Positions 33,585 through 45,481 of a stretch of DNA of 64,000 bases are shown here, one piece after another. The notes beneath the pieces were generated by a model, which was given only the letters and a program-made list of their open reading frames with translations, had not been told where the DNA came from and did no database searches. The stretch spans positions 2,294,001 through 2,358,000 of the forward strand of contig JAPDPK010000058.1 of NCBI GenBank assembly GCA_031772115.1, given 5' to 3'. The translations under genes and the position numbers were made by a program. Each line of letters opens with the position of its first letter. The first letter of the stretch is position 1. Source of the stretch: Heritiera littoralis. Its lineage: Eukaryota; Streptophyta; Magnoliopsida; Malvales; Malvaceae.

Positions 33585-36046
33585 TGTAGACACCGTATTT
33601 TGTCCGGGGTCTTAACTTGTGAAAAACAATTAATTGGGTTGGGTGACATTGTATTTTAATTTAACAATTTAGAATTAGGCTAGAATTAAATTAGAATTTT
33701 TAGATTTAGGATTAACATTAATTAGGAAATTAAAATTAAAATAGGATTTAGGAATAAAAAAGGAGATAAAAGAAAAAAAAAAGAGAGAAAAGATAAAAAG
33801 AAATAAAAATAAAATTAATTTTAGGATAGGATAATTAGATTTTTTGTGGATAAATATTTAGATTAATAGAATTAGATTAGGATTAATATAGAAATTGAAT
33901 AGATTAAATATGAAAAATAATAATAAGAGATAATGTACAAAGAAACGTAGTTGTACTAGGACTTTTGTAAACTTTTGGCTATAAAAAGGGATGAACCCTA
34001 TGACACCGGGGGAAAAAAAAAACTGAACCTTGCCAGAAATTCATACCTTGTTTCCATCATTCAACCGATCATTACCCTAAGCCATCTTCCTCATTATCTC
34101 ACGTCTTCTTGCGCCACCACTGTGCATCTTCAACCCGAATCGACAACCACCTTCCCCACCCATTGTCTTTCTCCAACTTCGCCCCATATATCGCTGTTGC
34201 TCCTCTTTTCTGTGTTGTATCATTATCACCATCATCCCTTGTTTGGTTTCATCACTGCACCGTCATCTTGCGTCTATCGCTGCTTGCGTTGTGTTGATGC
34301 GAAGACTCCCCTTGCTCCACGTCTGTATCCTTGCTGCCAGCTTTGACCTGTTTTGCTTATCGACAAAGCCTACCTCTGTTGCGCACCACCAGGTCGAAGC
34401 TAATTGCCCCTGCTCTGCAACACACCATTGTACAGGGTCCTGCCGTTATTTGCTGCCTGACGCCAACGCCGCACCAGCTGCTCTCCCACGGTGCTGCAAC
34501 GAGCCACAGTTCTTCATCAAAGCTGCTTCTGCTCACTACCAAGGAGTTTGCACGTGAAAACTGCTGTGTTGTTGAGGAGCAATAGCTAAGCAAGACAGGG
34601 AGAAAGAAACGTGGAGGAATAAAGAAAATAAAGACAAGAAAAAGGAGGCACGTGCAGGTATGTATATATGTTTGTATATATAAAGCTAATGAATAAATTA
34701 ATAATTTATATAACATATTAAATTGGTAAACCTTTGCATGACGTTTTAGTAAACCTTTAATATATTAACCATTTAACACTAATATTTGACTTGATGTAAT
34801 TGTTTTAATTGTATAGGATAATGTATAATATGGATGAAAAATTAGTTTGAATAATTGGCATGATAATTTGATTTGTGATTAAAAATAATTTACGTTAGTT
34901 AATTAATTTAATAACAATTGAATTGTAAAATATGAATTGATTTGCTTTGCATGATTTAATTATTTTGATAATATTTGATTAATGTATGTTGAATAAATAA
35001 TTTGTGTGTTGATATGATTTGTTTAGTTTAATTTGTATGATATTTGTATGATATATTTTCTGTTTTATACGTTTAGTATGATAGATATTAGATAAATAAA
35101 AAAATAAATTAAATTAAATTAGAAAAAATGCAAGTAAGAGTAAATGGAATAAAGATTGAATAAGGAAATAATTTAAATAAAATACTAAAGATGAATATGG
35201 ATTATGCCGAGGATGAAATTCCAAGAAAGTCAATTGGTACTCCTTGGATTTTCTAGGTGAGAGGATTCTTCTTAAGTTGAGCCAGATTGATGGAATACTT
35301 GAGGAGAATTTTCAAGAAAACATAATTCATGTTCATTTTAAAGATATAATAATAATAAAATAAAATAGTAAACCGAGAATAAAAAATATAAAATAATACC
35401 ATAATAAGGTAATGGGATGATAATAAAAGAAGTAAATGTGACATATGCCGATGATGAAATTCTAAGAAAGTCAATTGGTACTCCTTGGAATTTCTAGGTG
35501 AGAGGATTCTTCTTCGGTTGAGCCAGATTGATGGGATACTTAAGAAGAATTGTCAATAACCCATATGTCATGTTTATTTTTAAAAATATAAAATAATAGA
35601 ATTAAAACAATACAATAAGAAGAATAAGATTAGAAAATATTTAAAGATAAGAATTCCATAATATACTCAATCAATCCGACGATGGAGTTCAAGAAAGTCG
35701 ATTGGTACTCCTTGAACATCTTGAGGTGAGGGGAGTTTCTAAGATTTGAGCCAGATTGATGGAATAGTCTTAGAAACTTTCCCAATATTTAATTATCAAA
35801 ACTAATACAAACATAAAGGCAAATTTAGACTAAACTTAGAACTAAGTGGTACCATTTTAGAATGGGCGTCGTGGGGGTGCTAATCCTTCCCCACACGTAA
35901 CCGTACTCCCGAACCCTAGATTCTTTGAACGTAGACCCTGCCTTATCCTTAGACAAGAGTAGGTGACCAATCACACCTTAGGTTTGAATGGTTGGTGGCG
36001 ACTCCTTGAATTTTAAAGTCTAGCGGTTAGGTTCACGGACCTAGAC
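33585..36046 (+). repeat. 3' LTR of the Ogre-like element (3' end truncated)
   Basis: Near-identical to 24235-26707 up to GGACCTAGAC, then switches to solo-LTR sequence (TCCTTGAAAATTCAC). The terminal GTTATGACA and the target duplication are lost. A GACTCCTTGAA motif occurs both at the switch and about 45 bp earlier in the LTR, a possible deletion microhomology. Confidence 0.85.
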
Positions 36047-36167
36047 TCCTTGAAAATTCACTACATTGCACTTAGACAAAATAAGTATAGGAAATCGAAA
36101 AATTTAGCCCTAATTTCTATGCGTCTGTACAAGTAAGAAGTATCGTCGTGGCCTTCGGGTCGTGACA

Positions 36168-36290
36168 CAAATAGAAGAACTATCTTTATCAATCTCAAAG
36201 AACTTGCTTCTTTACAAATAAATCATACACGAATTCAAAAATCTTCCTTCCGAAGTATCATTCATTCTCCAAATGTTTAAGAGAACATAA
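36168..36290 (+). pseudogene. TIR-NBS-LRR-type LRR region, right part
   Basis: Continues the frame of 20158-20201 after the CAAAT duplication: IEELSLSISKNLLLYK, stop, then FKNLPSEVSFILQMF and another stop. This resembles a following LRR unit (…NLxxLPSEV…). Degenerate. Confidence 0.5.
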
Positions 36291-36549
36291 AAGACTTAAT
36301 TGGGGGTAAAACTTAAAATATAAATAAAGAAAAATTCCACATAAAAATATAATAATTATATAAGCATCTCACTCTTGTAGAAGTTCATGGAGTTTCTCCT
36401 TCTCTTCCTCTTTCAAATTTGTTTCTAACATTAACTCTCTATCAAATATATTAATAACAATTTGGGTTTTACACCTTATTTTAATAAGCACAAATAAGGT
36501 AATGGAAAGAACAATTAAGATACTAAATTAGCTTTTCCACATATTACTT

Positions 36550-36603
36550 CCTTGTAACCAAAATAATAGTTTCCTTCTTAATTGCAGTCTTAAGAATCTG
36601 AAA
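36550..36603 (-). pseudogene. Copy of the unidentified exon start at 19690-19803
   Basis: The minus strand reads a TTTTCAG acceptor then ILKTAIKKETIILVTRK, stop. It is similar to ILETAFKKEIVGLV at 19803-19750, same orientation. It is a second degenerate copy flanking the disrupted LRR locus. Confidence 0.4.
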
Positions 36604-37121
36604 AATAAATAAATAAAAAAAGAGATTAATAGATTTTGAAGGGGGAAAGAGCAAAAAAAAATCTCAACGTTGCAAATTATAGGAAAAAAAGGAGATAAGA
36701 CCTTTTTTTTTATAAAACTAGTTCACTTTCAAGCAAGTTTTTATCTAAAAATCGAGCACCACTCATGCATCAGTGGAAATGATCAAACAACGAAAAAAAA
36801 GAGAGTAAGAAACTACTATTGGAGTTTGCTAAATCTCATTGGCCAAGAAGAGAACATCTACAGAGTATCTACAAGTTTGCTTGCTATGAATAATGCTACA
36901 GATAGTCACAAAAGGAAAACCTCAAAGGCTCACCTAGAATAACATCTATCAAGACTTTTTAAAGACATGTCAAAGCCAAAAAGGGCGAAGCAATCTAATA
37001 ATTATAGGAGAAAACATAGGAAATAGAAGAATATTTAAGCTCTTGGATTTAAATTAAACTAAACTGAACCACCCAAAAAGGAATTAAAAGAGAGAGTTGA
37101 GGCGATTAAGGAAGAGATAAC
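36604..37121. other. Non-coding DNA
   Basis: A-rich tracts and short ORFs; nothing recognisable on either strand. The 90-codon + ORF (36670-36942) has no familiar motif. Confidence 0.4.
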
Positions 37122-37430
37122 TCACTCATCTCTCTTTCTCTTATGTCCTCGTAGGAATAGCTCCGGCTCAATCACAGCCAAGCATATAGTGGGCATGTTC
37201 ACAAACAACACGATCTTTGTGCTTTTCTTCGCAGCCTTCTCCACAACTTCATCTTTCTCTTGGGATTTTTTGGACCCATATGTCGCCACCTTAATGCTCG
37301 ATGGGTGAACGTGTCCATGGGATAGGGCAAAAAAACAGAAAGTTGGAGGAGATGTGAGTAGATAGGTAAAGAAAAGAGTCAAAATTTCAAAAGCGGTTGA
37401 GATTGAAGTGATCGGAGGGGAAAAATACAA
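37122..37430 (-). CDS. Hypothetical 102-residue ORF
   Basis: An open frame with a hydrophobic N-terminal half (about residues 15-35, a possible signal or membrane segment) and a lysine/glutamate-rich middle (SKKSQEKDEVVEKAAKKS), then hydrophobic IVLFVNMPTICLAVIEPELF and a basic end (GHKRKRDE). Base composition is less AT-biased than its surroundings and a pyrimidine-rich leader precedes it. I do not recognise the protein; it could be one exon of a larger gene or chance. Confidence 0.22.
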   Translation of the reverse strand: MYFSPPITSISTAFEILTLFFTYLLTSPPTFCFFALSHGHVHPSSIKVATYGSKKSQEKDEVVEKAAKKSTKIVLFVNMPTICLAVIEPELFLRGHKRKRDE

Positions 37431-39365
37431 AGGAATGGAGAGATTGAATGAATTGGCATAAACAATAAAGAGAGATTAGAATCTACCCTGGCACACGCGC
37501 CTAAGTCCACAACAACAAAAAAATTACAACGAAAATGACTATTTTAACCATAAACAGACAAAAAACAAATGTAAAAGGTAAGATGAGTAGTGTCCAAATC
37601 ATGTAGAAATACGTGGCGAAAGGGTGAGCTGCATAGCTTTACAACTTTTATATATACTAAAATGGTAACCTCCTGCTTTGCATGAAGACATTTTTTTAAA
37701 AAAATATTATAAAAAGTATTTATTAAAAATAATAAAGTAAGATAATTATTTTAAAAATATTGATTTATTAAATGAAAATGAAAATATTTAATTTATCAAT
37801 TAATTATCTTATTTATTTTTTATTATATCTTTTTTTAAATAAAATAAATTTTAACACAAAATTACAAAGTTAAATAGATCAAAATAAAAAGAAAAGATTA
37901 TAAAATATTTAATTTTTTATTCAATTTGATCCTGATTTGTTTGTCTCAAGATAAATTTAGATTAGATTAATCCCTACCATCACTTTTTCTTTTTATTTGT
38001 CCTAGTCTCAAAGTGTTTAATATTGAAATTATTTATTTATTACATTATTTTTTCTTTTATAGCTTTCAATTTTCATATTTAATGTATTTTTTTTAAATTT
38101 TGATTCGTTGATTTATTTTTTATGATTTTTTTGTGTTTAAGTTTTAAAAAATGACATTCGAAAATTTTTTGCTTTATACTATAATTTATCATTTTTTTAA
38201 ATTTTAATATTATTTGCAATATTTATTAGATTTTATTGTTTTCTAATTTTTAAAATTTGAGAATTATGCAAATAAAAAAGGAATTATAATTTGATTTGAA
38301 CTTTTCGGATATTTGGTATTTGAATTTTAATATTTTATTCAAATTTTTGCAAACTAAAGTTTTTGAGCATTTCATTTGAATTTTTAAAAAAGTTTAATAC
38401 ATATTTTTTTAACATTTGTTTTTTTATAACAACATTTGTTTTTTTTTGTTACATGAATATTTGGTTTAGTTCCTTAAAAAAAAGATTATTTGAATTTTAA
38501 TTTTTTTTCTCTTTCCACTTTTCTTATCTTTCGCTTCATTTTTTTGAATTAACTCCTTAGAAAAAGATTATTTGAATTTTATTTTGTTTCTCTTTCCACT
38601 TTTCATGTATTTCGCTTCATTTTTTTAGTTTAACTTTGAAAAATAATAATAGTATTTATAAAAAAAATTGTGAGTATTTGATTTAATTCTTTTTGAATTT
38701 TTTTGTTTGCACTTTTCATTGTGTCTCTTTTCTCTCACTTCTCTTCATGCTAAGTTCCTTTTTTTCATATTTTTAGTATTTGAACATTAAAATTTTTTTT
38801 AAAAAATATCACATATTAAACTAAAAACTACCACATGACTAAATTTATTTTTAATATTTTAATTTTAAGGAAAAAAATTAAAACTAATTATAAATTTGAA
38901 AAATAAAAAAAAATGCCTCTAAAGAGATAACAAAGTGCCATGTAGTAACTACTCATTCATTAAGTAAATAAGTTTTATACTCACCGGTATTTTAATTTAT
39001 GCTGTACCATAGTTTTTGTCAAACAAAAATAATTTAAAAATTGTAAAAAAATATATAAAAATGATATTTAAAAAGCCAACTCAAAATACTTATAAAAAAA
39101 CCAGCTAAAAAAAATAAAAAAGGACACATGTCAAGCTAATATTAATGGGAGACTTTTTATATATAGTTATAGAAATAAGGAATCTATTGTGTTCTATTTC
39201 CTAAATAATTATATTTAATTATTTAATTCATTCAATTTTTTCAACTTTATCATTTTTAAATTAATAATTTGATAAATTTAATATATGCACAAAATTAAGA
39301 AAGAAAGAAATTTTAAAAAATTAGTTTAAAGATATTTTCGTTTTTATTATTATAATTTTTTTTAT
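37431..39365. other. AT-rich intergenic DNA
   Basis: Long T- and A-rich stretches. A short near-repeat of GATTATTTGAATTTTA followed by TTTCTCTTTCCACTTTTC appears at 38487 and 38567. No genes seen. Confidence 0.5.
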
Positions 39366-39810
39366 TACATTATAATATATATTATTTAATATGTTATTTT
39401 TTGATCTTTATATTTTTTTGGATTTAATAAAAAAAATTAGTGAACAAAAAGCAAAAATAAATTTTATAATATTATTTTTTATGTCCTTGACACTTGTCAA
39501 CCAAAAAATCCCTTGATTACGCCATACTATATTATTTAATATGTTATTTTTGATCTTTCCATTTTTTTGGATTTTAATAAATAAAAATTAATGAATAAAA
39601 AATAAAACTAAATTTTATAATATTATTTTTTGTGTCCTCAACACTTGTCAAGCAATAAATCATTAGGAATACTTTTTATATTAGGTTTCCTTTTTTTGGA
39701 TTTTAATAAATAAAAATAAAAACATAAAGAATAAAAAATAAAAATAAAGTTTATATATTATTTTTTTTGTGTGCTTGACACTTGTCAAGCAAAGAATCCT
39801 TTATAGTTGG
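39366..39810 (+). repeat. Three imperfect tandem units of about 140-150 bp
   Basis: Each unit runs TTTTTGATCTTT...TTTTTGGATTTTAATAAATAAAA..., then a TATTATTTTT run, then GTCCTTGACACTTGTCAA plus a CAA(A/T)AAATCC end. The third unit is shorter and more diverged. Confidence 0.6.
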
Positions 39811-39815
39811 TTATA

Positions 39816-39821
39816 GATGAC

Positions 39822-39912
<91 letters not shown>
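39816..39912. repeat. (GAT)n-(AT)n compound microsatellite
   Basis: About 15 GAT units running directly into about 26 AT units. Confidence 0.95.
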
Positions 39913-39916
<4 letters not shown>

Positions 39917-40759
39917 CACAAATTCTTGCTATGTTACGAGTCTGTTTTTATTTTGAAATTCTTAAAGTTAGTAAAATTGATTATTAGATAAAAGTTGTTG
40001 GTCATAAAAATATTTATTTCCTTCATATTGTTTAGTACAAAAAAAACATGTTTACTAATGATAGAGTTTATATATCAAACAAAATGTCTAAAAATAATTT
40101 TTTGAGAAATTTGGATTAGCTTGAATTAAAAAAAAATAAAATACTTAAGTTAAATAATATGATAAACAAATAATCTGTTCTAGAAACAAACAAATTAAGA
40201 TAATGATGCAACAACAATAAAAAGTAAAAGCACTGAAATATATATACGGTATAGTGGCAATTTAACATAGAAGTAAAAAAAAGTTAGCTAAAAATGCTTT
40301 ATTCATATTATTAATGAAGTGTAAGGTTTTAAACCTATTTGTAAGCATTTTTATTTTAAGAATAACTAATTGAACTATTTATATTTACTCTAAAGTACAA
40401 CATGTAAAGTAAAAGTTTTTTTTTGAAAAAGTTAGAGGTAAAAAAACCTTTCATGTAATAATTTTCATTCGAAAGCAAAATATATGCAAGTAAAAAATGC
40501 AAATAGATAAAAATATAAAGTAATACCATAAAACAATAATAGAGGATTGGATTAAAAAGAGTTAAAGAGCCATGTAAAAAACATGTTAAGGATTTAACTA
40601 AAAAAATTGTTGAGAAAAAAAATAAAAGGACCTAAGTAAAAAAAATTGTTGAGGGAAAAAATTAAATGGACATGTGTCAAACAATGGGAGAGGAGGAGAC
40701 AAAAATATATGATAGTGTATATATATAAGCCGAAGTATTTGAGTACAAGTAAAACTTTT
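39913..40759. other. AT-rich DNA with a possible MITE end
   Basis: Contains GGACATGTGTCAAAC (about 40669) and AAGCCGAAGTATTTGAGTAC (about 40728). The reverse complement of the latter recurs at about 57250-57280. No genes seen. Confidence 0.4.
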
Positions 40760-42051
40760 TGTTAGCTTTAAATTGACATGTATATTTTCAAATGACAAAA
40801 CTTTAAGTAAACTTTTATGTTTTAATTCATATTGTAAATTTGCTTTACCACATATGATTTTCTCAATTCATTTTAAGTGTTCATATCAAACATTAAGACC
40901 ATGATTTAATGATTCATTTTTATTGGTCTTAATACTTTATGAAATGGTTTTGAATATTAAGTAATTTTCTCAAAAATATAATGATACAAGTTTAGAAAAT
41001 TACTTATAAGTTTTTGGACAATATTTTCATTTGAGAAAGTCAAGAAAAACTCCCTTAAAGCTTATAAACATTTTGGGTTGAATTAAAATCAAATGCCATA
41101 TCATTTCTAACCCAAAAGTGCAGGAAATCGCTCTCTAGACGCATAGGATCGATCCCCTAAGGGAAGGGATCGATCCCTTCATGGTAGAATGGCTTCCCAA
41201 CGCTGAAAAGGTCCCTCAAGCCAAGAATCAGGATTCTGGACTGAAGGGATTGATCCCTTTGGGCATGGGATCGATCCCTCGGGACGAAAAAGTGTTGTAA
41301 CGGCTAGTTTTGTGAGACACAATGGCTATATTCCTTTTTGGCTCTAACTAACATCCACAAATCATCCAAGGAACTATAAATAGAGGCTTAAAAGCTAAAG
41401 GAAGCAAGAGGAACTACTCAGCAACTCCAATCCTCATTTTCCTCAAATCTTAAAGGCTCAACAATATTTCAAGAGCTACAAAGTCTTCATCTTCCATCAT
41501 ACTCACATTCCTTGTATTGCATAGCACAATTCTTATATAGGCTTTTACTTGTGCCAAATCTTTGTAATCACTTGCCTATCTAGAGGCCTTTCTTTGATTA
41601 CATTCCTTGTAAACACCTTGTAAAGGGGAGATTTCTCTTTAACCTAAGAAAAAAAGGGAGGTTTCTCTTTAGTCTAGATAAAGAGGGAGAAGAGGTTTCT
41701 TTAAGCCTAGAAAAAGATAGAGGTTTCTCTTGAGCCTTGAAAAAAAGGGATTGTAAAGACAAATTCAAGGATAGTGAATTTGGGGAAAATCCTTGGGAGC
41801 GTTTCAAGGTAGAGGACGTAGGTAAGTTGCCGAACCTCTATAAATCGCTTGTGTAAATTTTTCTTTCCCTACTCTCTTTATTTGTAATTATATTGTGTTT
41901 ATTGAATTGAATTTATATTGCATGCTTGAGTAGCCTAGAGAACTTAGAAAATATCAATATAGGCTAGAGAATTTACAAGAATCAGAAAACGAACTTAAGG
42001 TTAGCGAAAAACCGATTCACCCCCCTCTCGGTATAGCCTATAGAGCCGACA
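40760..42051 (+). repeat. 5' LTR of a Ty1/copia-type element (start uncertain)
   Basis: The end is defined: CCGACA at 42051, then a tRNA-Met primer-binding site. It carries a TATA box (TATAAATAG at 41375-41383) and repeated GGGATCGATCCC-type palindromes at 41147-41280. The left boundary is not defined; TGTTAGC near 40760 is a guess. Confidence 0.6.
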
Positions 42052-42053
42052 AT

Positions 42054-42066
42054 TGGTATCAGAGCT
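42054..42066 (+). promoter_or_regulatory. Primer-binding site (initiator Met-tRNA)
   Basis: TGGTATCAGAGCT two bases after the LTR end. It is followed by a leader and ATGGCTCGCTTGAATGTAGG at 42117, a possible gag start, cut after about 30 bases by the LTR beginning at 42149. No other part of this element is visible. Confidence 0.8.
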
Positions 42067-42944
42067 TGGGCTCGAGATTGATTTAGACTAACCTCTATCG
42101 AGCAAAACGATCATAAATGGCTCGCTTGAATGTAGGCACACCCCTAGGTGTGATAACAGAAAATTTTCCTATTTTTGGTATTAATTACTCGAAAATAAAT
42201 AAATAAAGTTATTTAAGAGGATCAAAATATATTGAATTTCGAAAATTGATGAAGTGATGAATTGAGGGAAATTATTTTGGATATTAAGAGATCCAAAATA
42301 ATAAGGAATAAAATGGGTATATTTATATCCATATAAATATAATTAGTGTATTTATATATATTTATAAATATAAATATATATATAAATAAAAAAAGAAAAG
42401 AAGAAAAGGCGGGAATCGGGACAACTCGATTCCCTGCCTTGTTCTCCTTTGTTTCAAAACAGAGGAGAAAATGAAGCCAAAAAGAGGGGAAGCCGGCCCC
42501 CGGCCGAGCGAGAGGAGGAAGAGAAGGAGAGAGGCATCGTCGACGAGACGAAGGGGAAGAGGAGAAGCAACCGGCAACGACCTAAAGTGGAAAAAGAGAA
42601 AAAAATCAAGGGAAAGCCGAGAGGAAAAAGAGAAAAGAGGAAACAACAGTGCCGGTCGATCCAGTCACTACCACTGCCTTCTCATCGTCGGCGAAGGTGA
42701 ACCAAAGGTAGAGGAGTCGTCGGTGGTGGAAGACAAGATGAAAAAGAGGGAGAAAAAGAGAAGAAGGAGGCCGAACCTTCCGCCGCCAGATCCGATGCCG
42801 TTGCCGTCGATATGGAGAAATAGAGGGCAGATCCAGTCTCGTGGCCATCTTCGCCAGATGAGGAAGGGCTGAATCGATGAAGGACCGACCGTCGGAGGCT
42901 GAACCGGCCGGTGAGTACTGAACCGGTTCGAACTGGTTCAGACC

Positions 42945-43110
42945 AGAAAAAAAAAGAGAAAAAGAAAAGAAAAAGAAAAGAAAAGAAAGGAAAAAGAAAG
43001 GAAAGAGAAGAAGAAGAAAGAAGAGAGAGAAGAAAGAAAGGAAGAAAAGAAAGAAAAAAAAATGAAGAAGAAAGAAAAGAAAAGGAAGGAAAGAAAAGAA
43101 GAATGGTAAG
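42945..43110 (+). repeat. Polypurine (GAAA)n-type tract
   Basis: About 165 bp of almost pure A/G on the + strand, within the LTR. It produces Lys/Glu-rich and Phe-rich ORFs on opposite strands that are artefacts. Confidence 0.9.
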
Positions 43111-45481
43111 GAATTTAAAGATTTTTGCAATATTCCGTAGAAATTTATGGAATTTATTAAATTTCTTTCTAAGCGAATATATGTGTAGTAAATTGTGGTA
43201 GCATGAAAATAAGGCTAGTGGTGAGCTCGGCTAGGCTCAGAAACACGCTAAGCTTTGGCGAATAGGTAAAATACTTTTATAAAGCATTAGTAGCTTTATA
43301 TTGTATAAATTGGAATTGTGATTTTTATATGATGCATTGATTTAATTGATGTTAAAAATGCTAAGAGGACCCACAACTGATGGTGGGGGTCTTAGTAGAG
43401 ACATAGGAATTGTGAGAATCAACGACTGAGGTATAAATTGTGTTTTCCTTGCAGGAGGTTTAGTAAAAATTAAGTCGTTATGCTGTCGAAATTTTCATGA
43501 AAATGTTTGAGGAAAAAGATTAAGTTTCTCATATAAATGGAATCTAGAAAGAATTATCGAAGATAAACTTGAAAGGACCTTATCGTGTCATAGGAAAATT
43601 GATTTTAGAAATGGTTGAGAAGGTAAATGGATGAACATGATAACGTGAGGAATTATATTGTGAGTCTTATAGAATCGACAATTCGAGTTATATCAACATT
43701 ACAAGTTGATTATTGAGTTAAAAATAAGATGGAATATCAATTCGTTGGAATAGTGATGAAACTAATGATAATTATACGATATAGCTTGGAAGAGGAGACC
43801 GCAGTTGGAATTTTGATAGTCGAGCGATTGAATTGTGGAACTATAAACGGAGTAATGATTTGAGAATTTATCGAATTGATCTCTTGATTTTAAATAGTTC
43901 CGAATGTGATAATATGGACAATTCAAGAGGTCGATGCTGAGACGATTTCACCGTATTACATCATATTACTAGTTATATGTGAGATAATAAACGGACCTAC
44001 ACTAGTGATATGGGTCTTAGTATCAATGTTGTGTTACACAATGGATGGCTATGATGTTGAGTCATAACGAATATATGATTTGAGTATACATAACTTTATT
44101 GACATTGAGGTTGAATTACGACACAATCCGATCATTTATAGATTCAAATAAATGAGTGATGAAAATATATGAATATATGGTTTTGCTTATAACCATAAAA
44201 TAGGCCTTGAATAATAAGATTGACGATTGCATAAGTTCAATATTAAATTATACAGGCCATATGAAAAATTGATTTGAGGATTGTGATCTGGTTTTGTGAT
44301 AGTGAATGAAATTGAATCTCAAGTCGGAAATTATGAACGTGTGCCAATGGGTCAAACCATAGATGAATTTGATAAGCGACTATCAATCTTGTGGTTCTGT
44401 TATCCTCGATGTCGATTCTGAAATAGATATCAACTGATATTGTTATTGCATAATTGCAGTACCTTGATGGCTACATAGAAACATAGTATTTAAATGCTCA
44501 TAGATACTAAGAGGATTCGTATTAATGATGTGGTACTAGCATCAATAATGAAATATACGAATTATTGTTATAGTCGATAATTATCAAAAAGGATACTGAA
44601 TACCTAATGGTTTGAATACCAAGTGATTTGATTATTGAATAATTTGAGTACTGAATAATTTGAATACCGAATGAAAGGAATATTGAATGATTTGAATATT
44701 GATTTATTGATTTGACCGAAAGAAAGTTAGATGAATTGCTTCACTGTATTGGATTAAAATATTACTGCAGTTGCATACTGATATAGTTTTATAACATCGC
44801 TTATAAGCATGACTTGCTACAACTTCTGATGTTATAATAACATTTATATGAATGCTAAAAAGTATAAAATAGTTTTAAAAAGAAAATATATGGTATATAT
44901 ATATATATATTTATATATGAATTATCTTAAGGAACTTTACCATATGCTTTACATGATTTTGACAAGAAAAGATAAAGATTTAAATGTTTTATGAGACTGT
45001 AGGCATCCTAAAAGAATTAAATTCAATAAAGCATAGTGAAAACCGCCTAATTGGAGCTTTGCTCATTAGGTAGAGATGCTTGTCCGACAATAGTCGTGGA
45101 CAGGTCTCAGTCACGCCTGATCAGTGGGGCTGGGAGAGATGAGGTCTATGGCCATAAATAGCGTCCTAGTTGGTTTCCAGGGGACGATGACATGATTTTC
45201 ACTGCTAGCTATAATGATTTAAGTCTTTATTGATAGAGTGATAGGGATCTAGCCTGGTCTCTAACCGATATGATATAAAGTCTAGAGTATGATTTTATTG
45301 ATATGAACTCTAGACTTGACATGATTTATACAGTACATGAAACATACTTGAGATGAATATGAAATATGTTTTGAAACTGTACATGTTTTAAACATGTTTT
45401 AAAAGTACATGATATATGATTTCGACACTTATATGATTTATATATGATTTTGTGTCAAACATGACATGATATGCGGTCTAG

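Larger units (their letters stand above)
24235..36046 (+). mobile_element. Ogre/Tat-like Ty3-gypsy element lacking pol
   Basis: Direct LTRs (24235-26707 and 33585-36046) start TGTAGACACCGTATTTTGTC. A primer-binding site TGGCGACTCCACTGGGGAC follows the first LTR and a purine tract AAAGAGGGGCAAC precedes the second. This PBS, an extra ORF before gag, a CxxHxxxxHxxxxC-type gag knuckle and tandem repeats before the 3' LTR fit the Ogre/Tat lineage. No protease, RT, RNase H or integrase remains. The 3' LTR lacks the last 9-10 bases (GTTATGACA), so no target duplication can be shown. LTRs differ at only about eight places by eye, so it is young. It is nested in the solo LTR 20202-36167. Confidence 0.85.
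20202..36167 (+). mobile_element. Solo LTR (about 4.15 kb) inserted in the TNL LRR, split by a nested element
   Basis: Starts TGTGAGAACCGAAATTTTCC and ends TTCGGGTCGTGACA, flanked by CAAAT on both sides (20197-20201 and 36168-36172). Subtracting the nested Ogre-like element (24235-36046) leaves about 4,150 bp with no primer-binding site or coding sequence, so it is a solo LTR left by LTR-LTR recombination. Its start resembles the LTRs at 5660 and 42149. It interrupts the coding sequence GCT CAA ATA GAA of the LRR fragment. Confidence 0.85.

Noticed and set aside
42362..43201. Arg/Lys/Glu-rich and Phe/Leu-rich ORFs up to 174 codons
   Set aside because: They overlap on both strands across a GC-rich leader and a polypurine tract in an LTR; composition artefacts.
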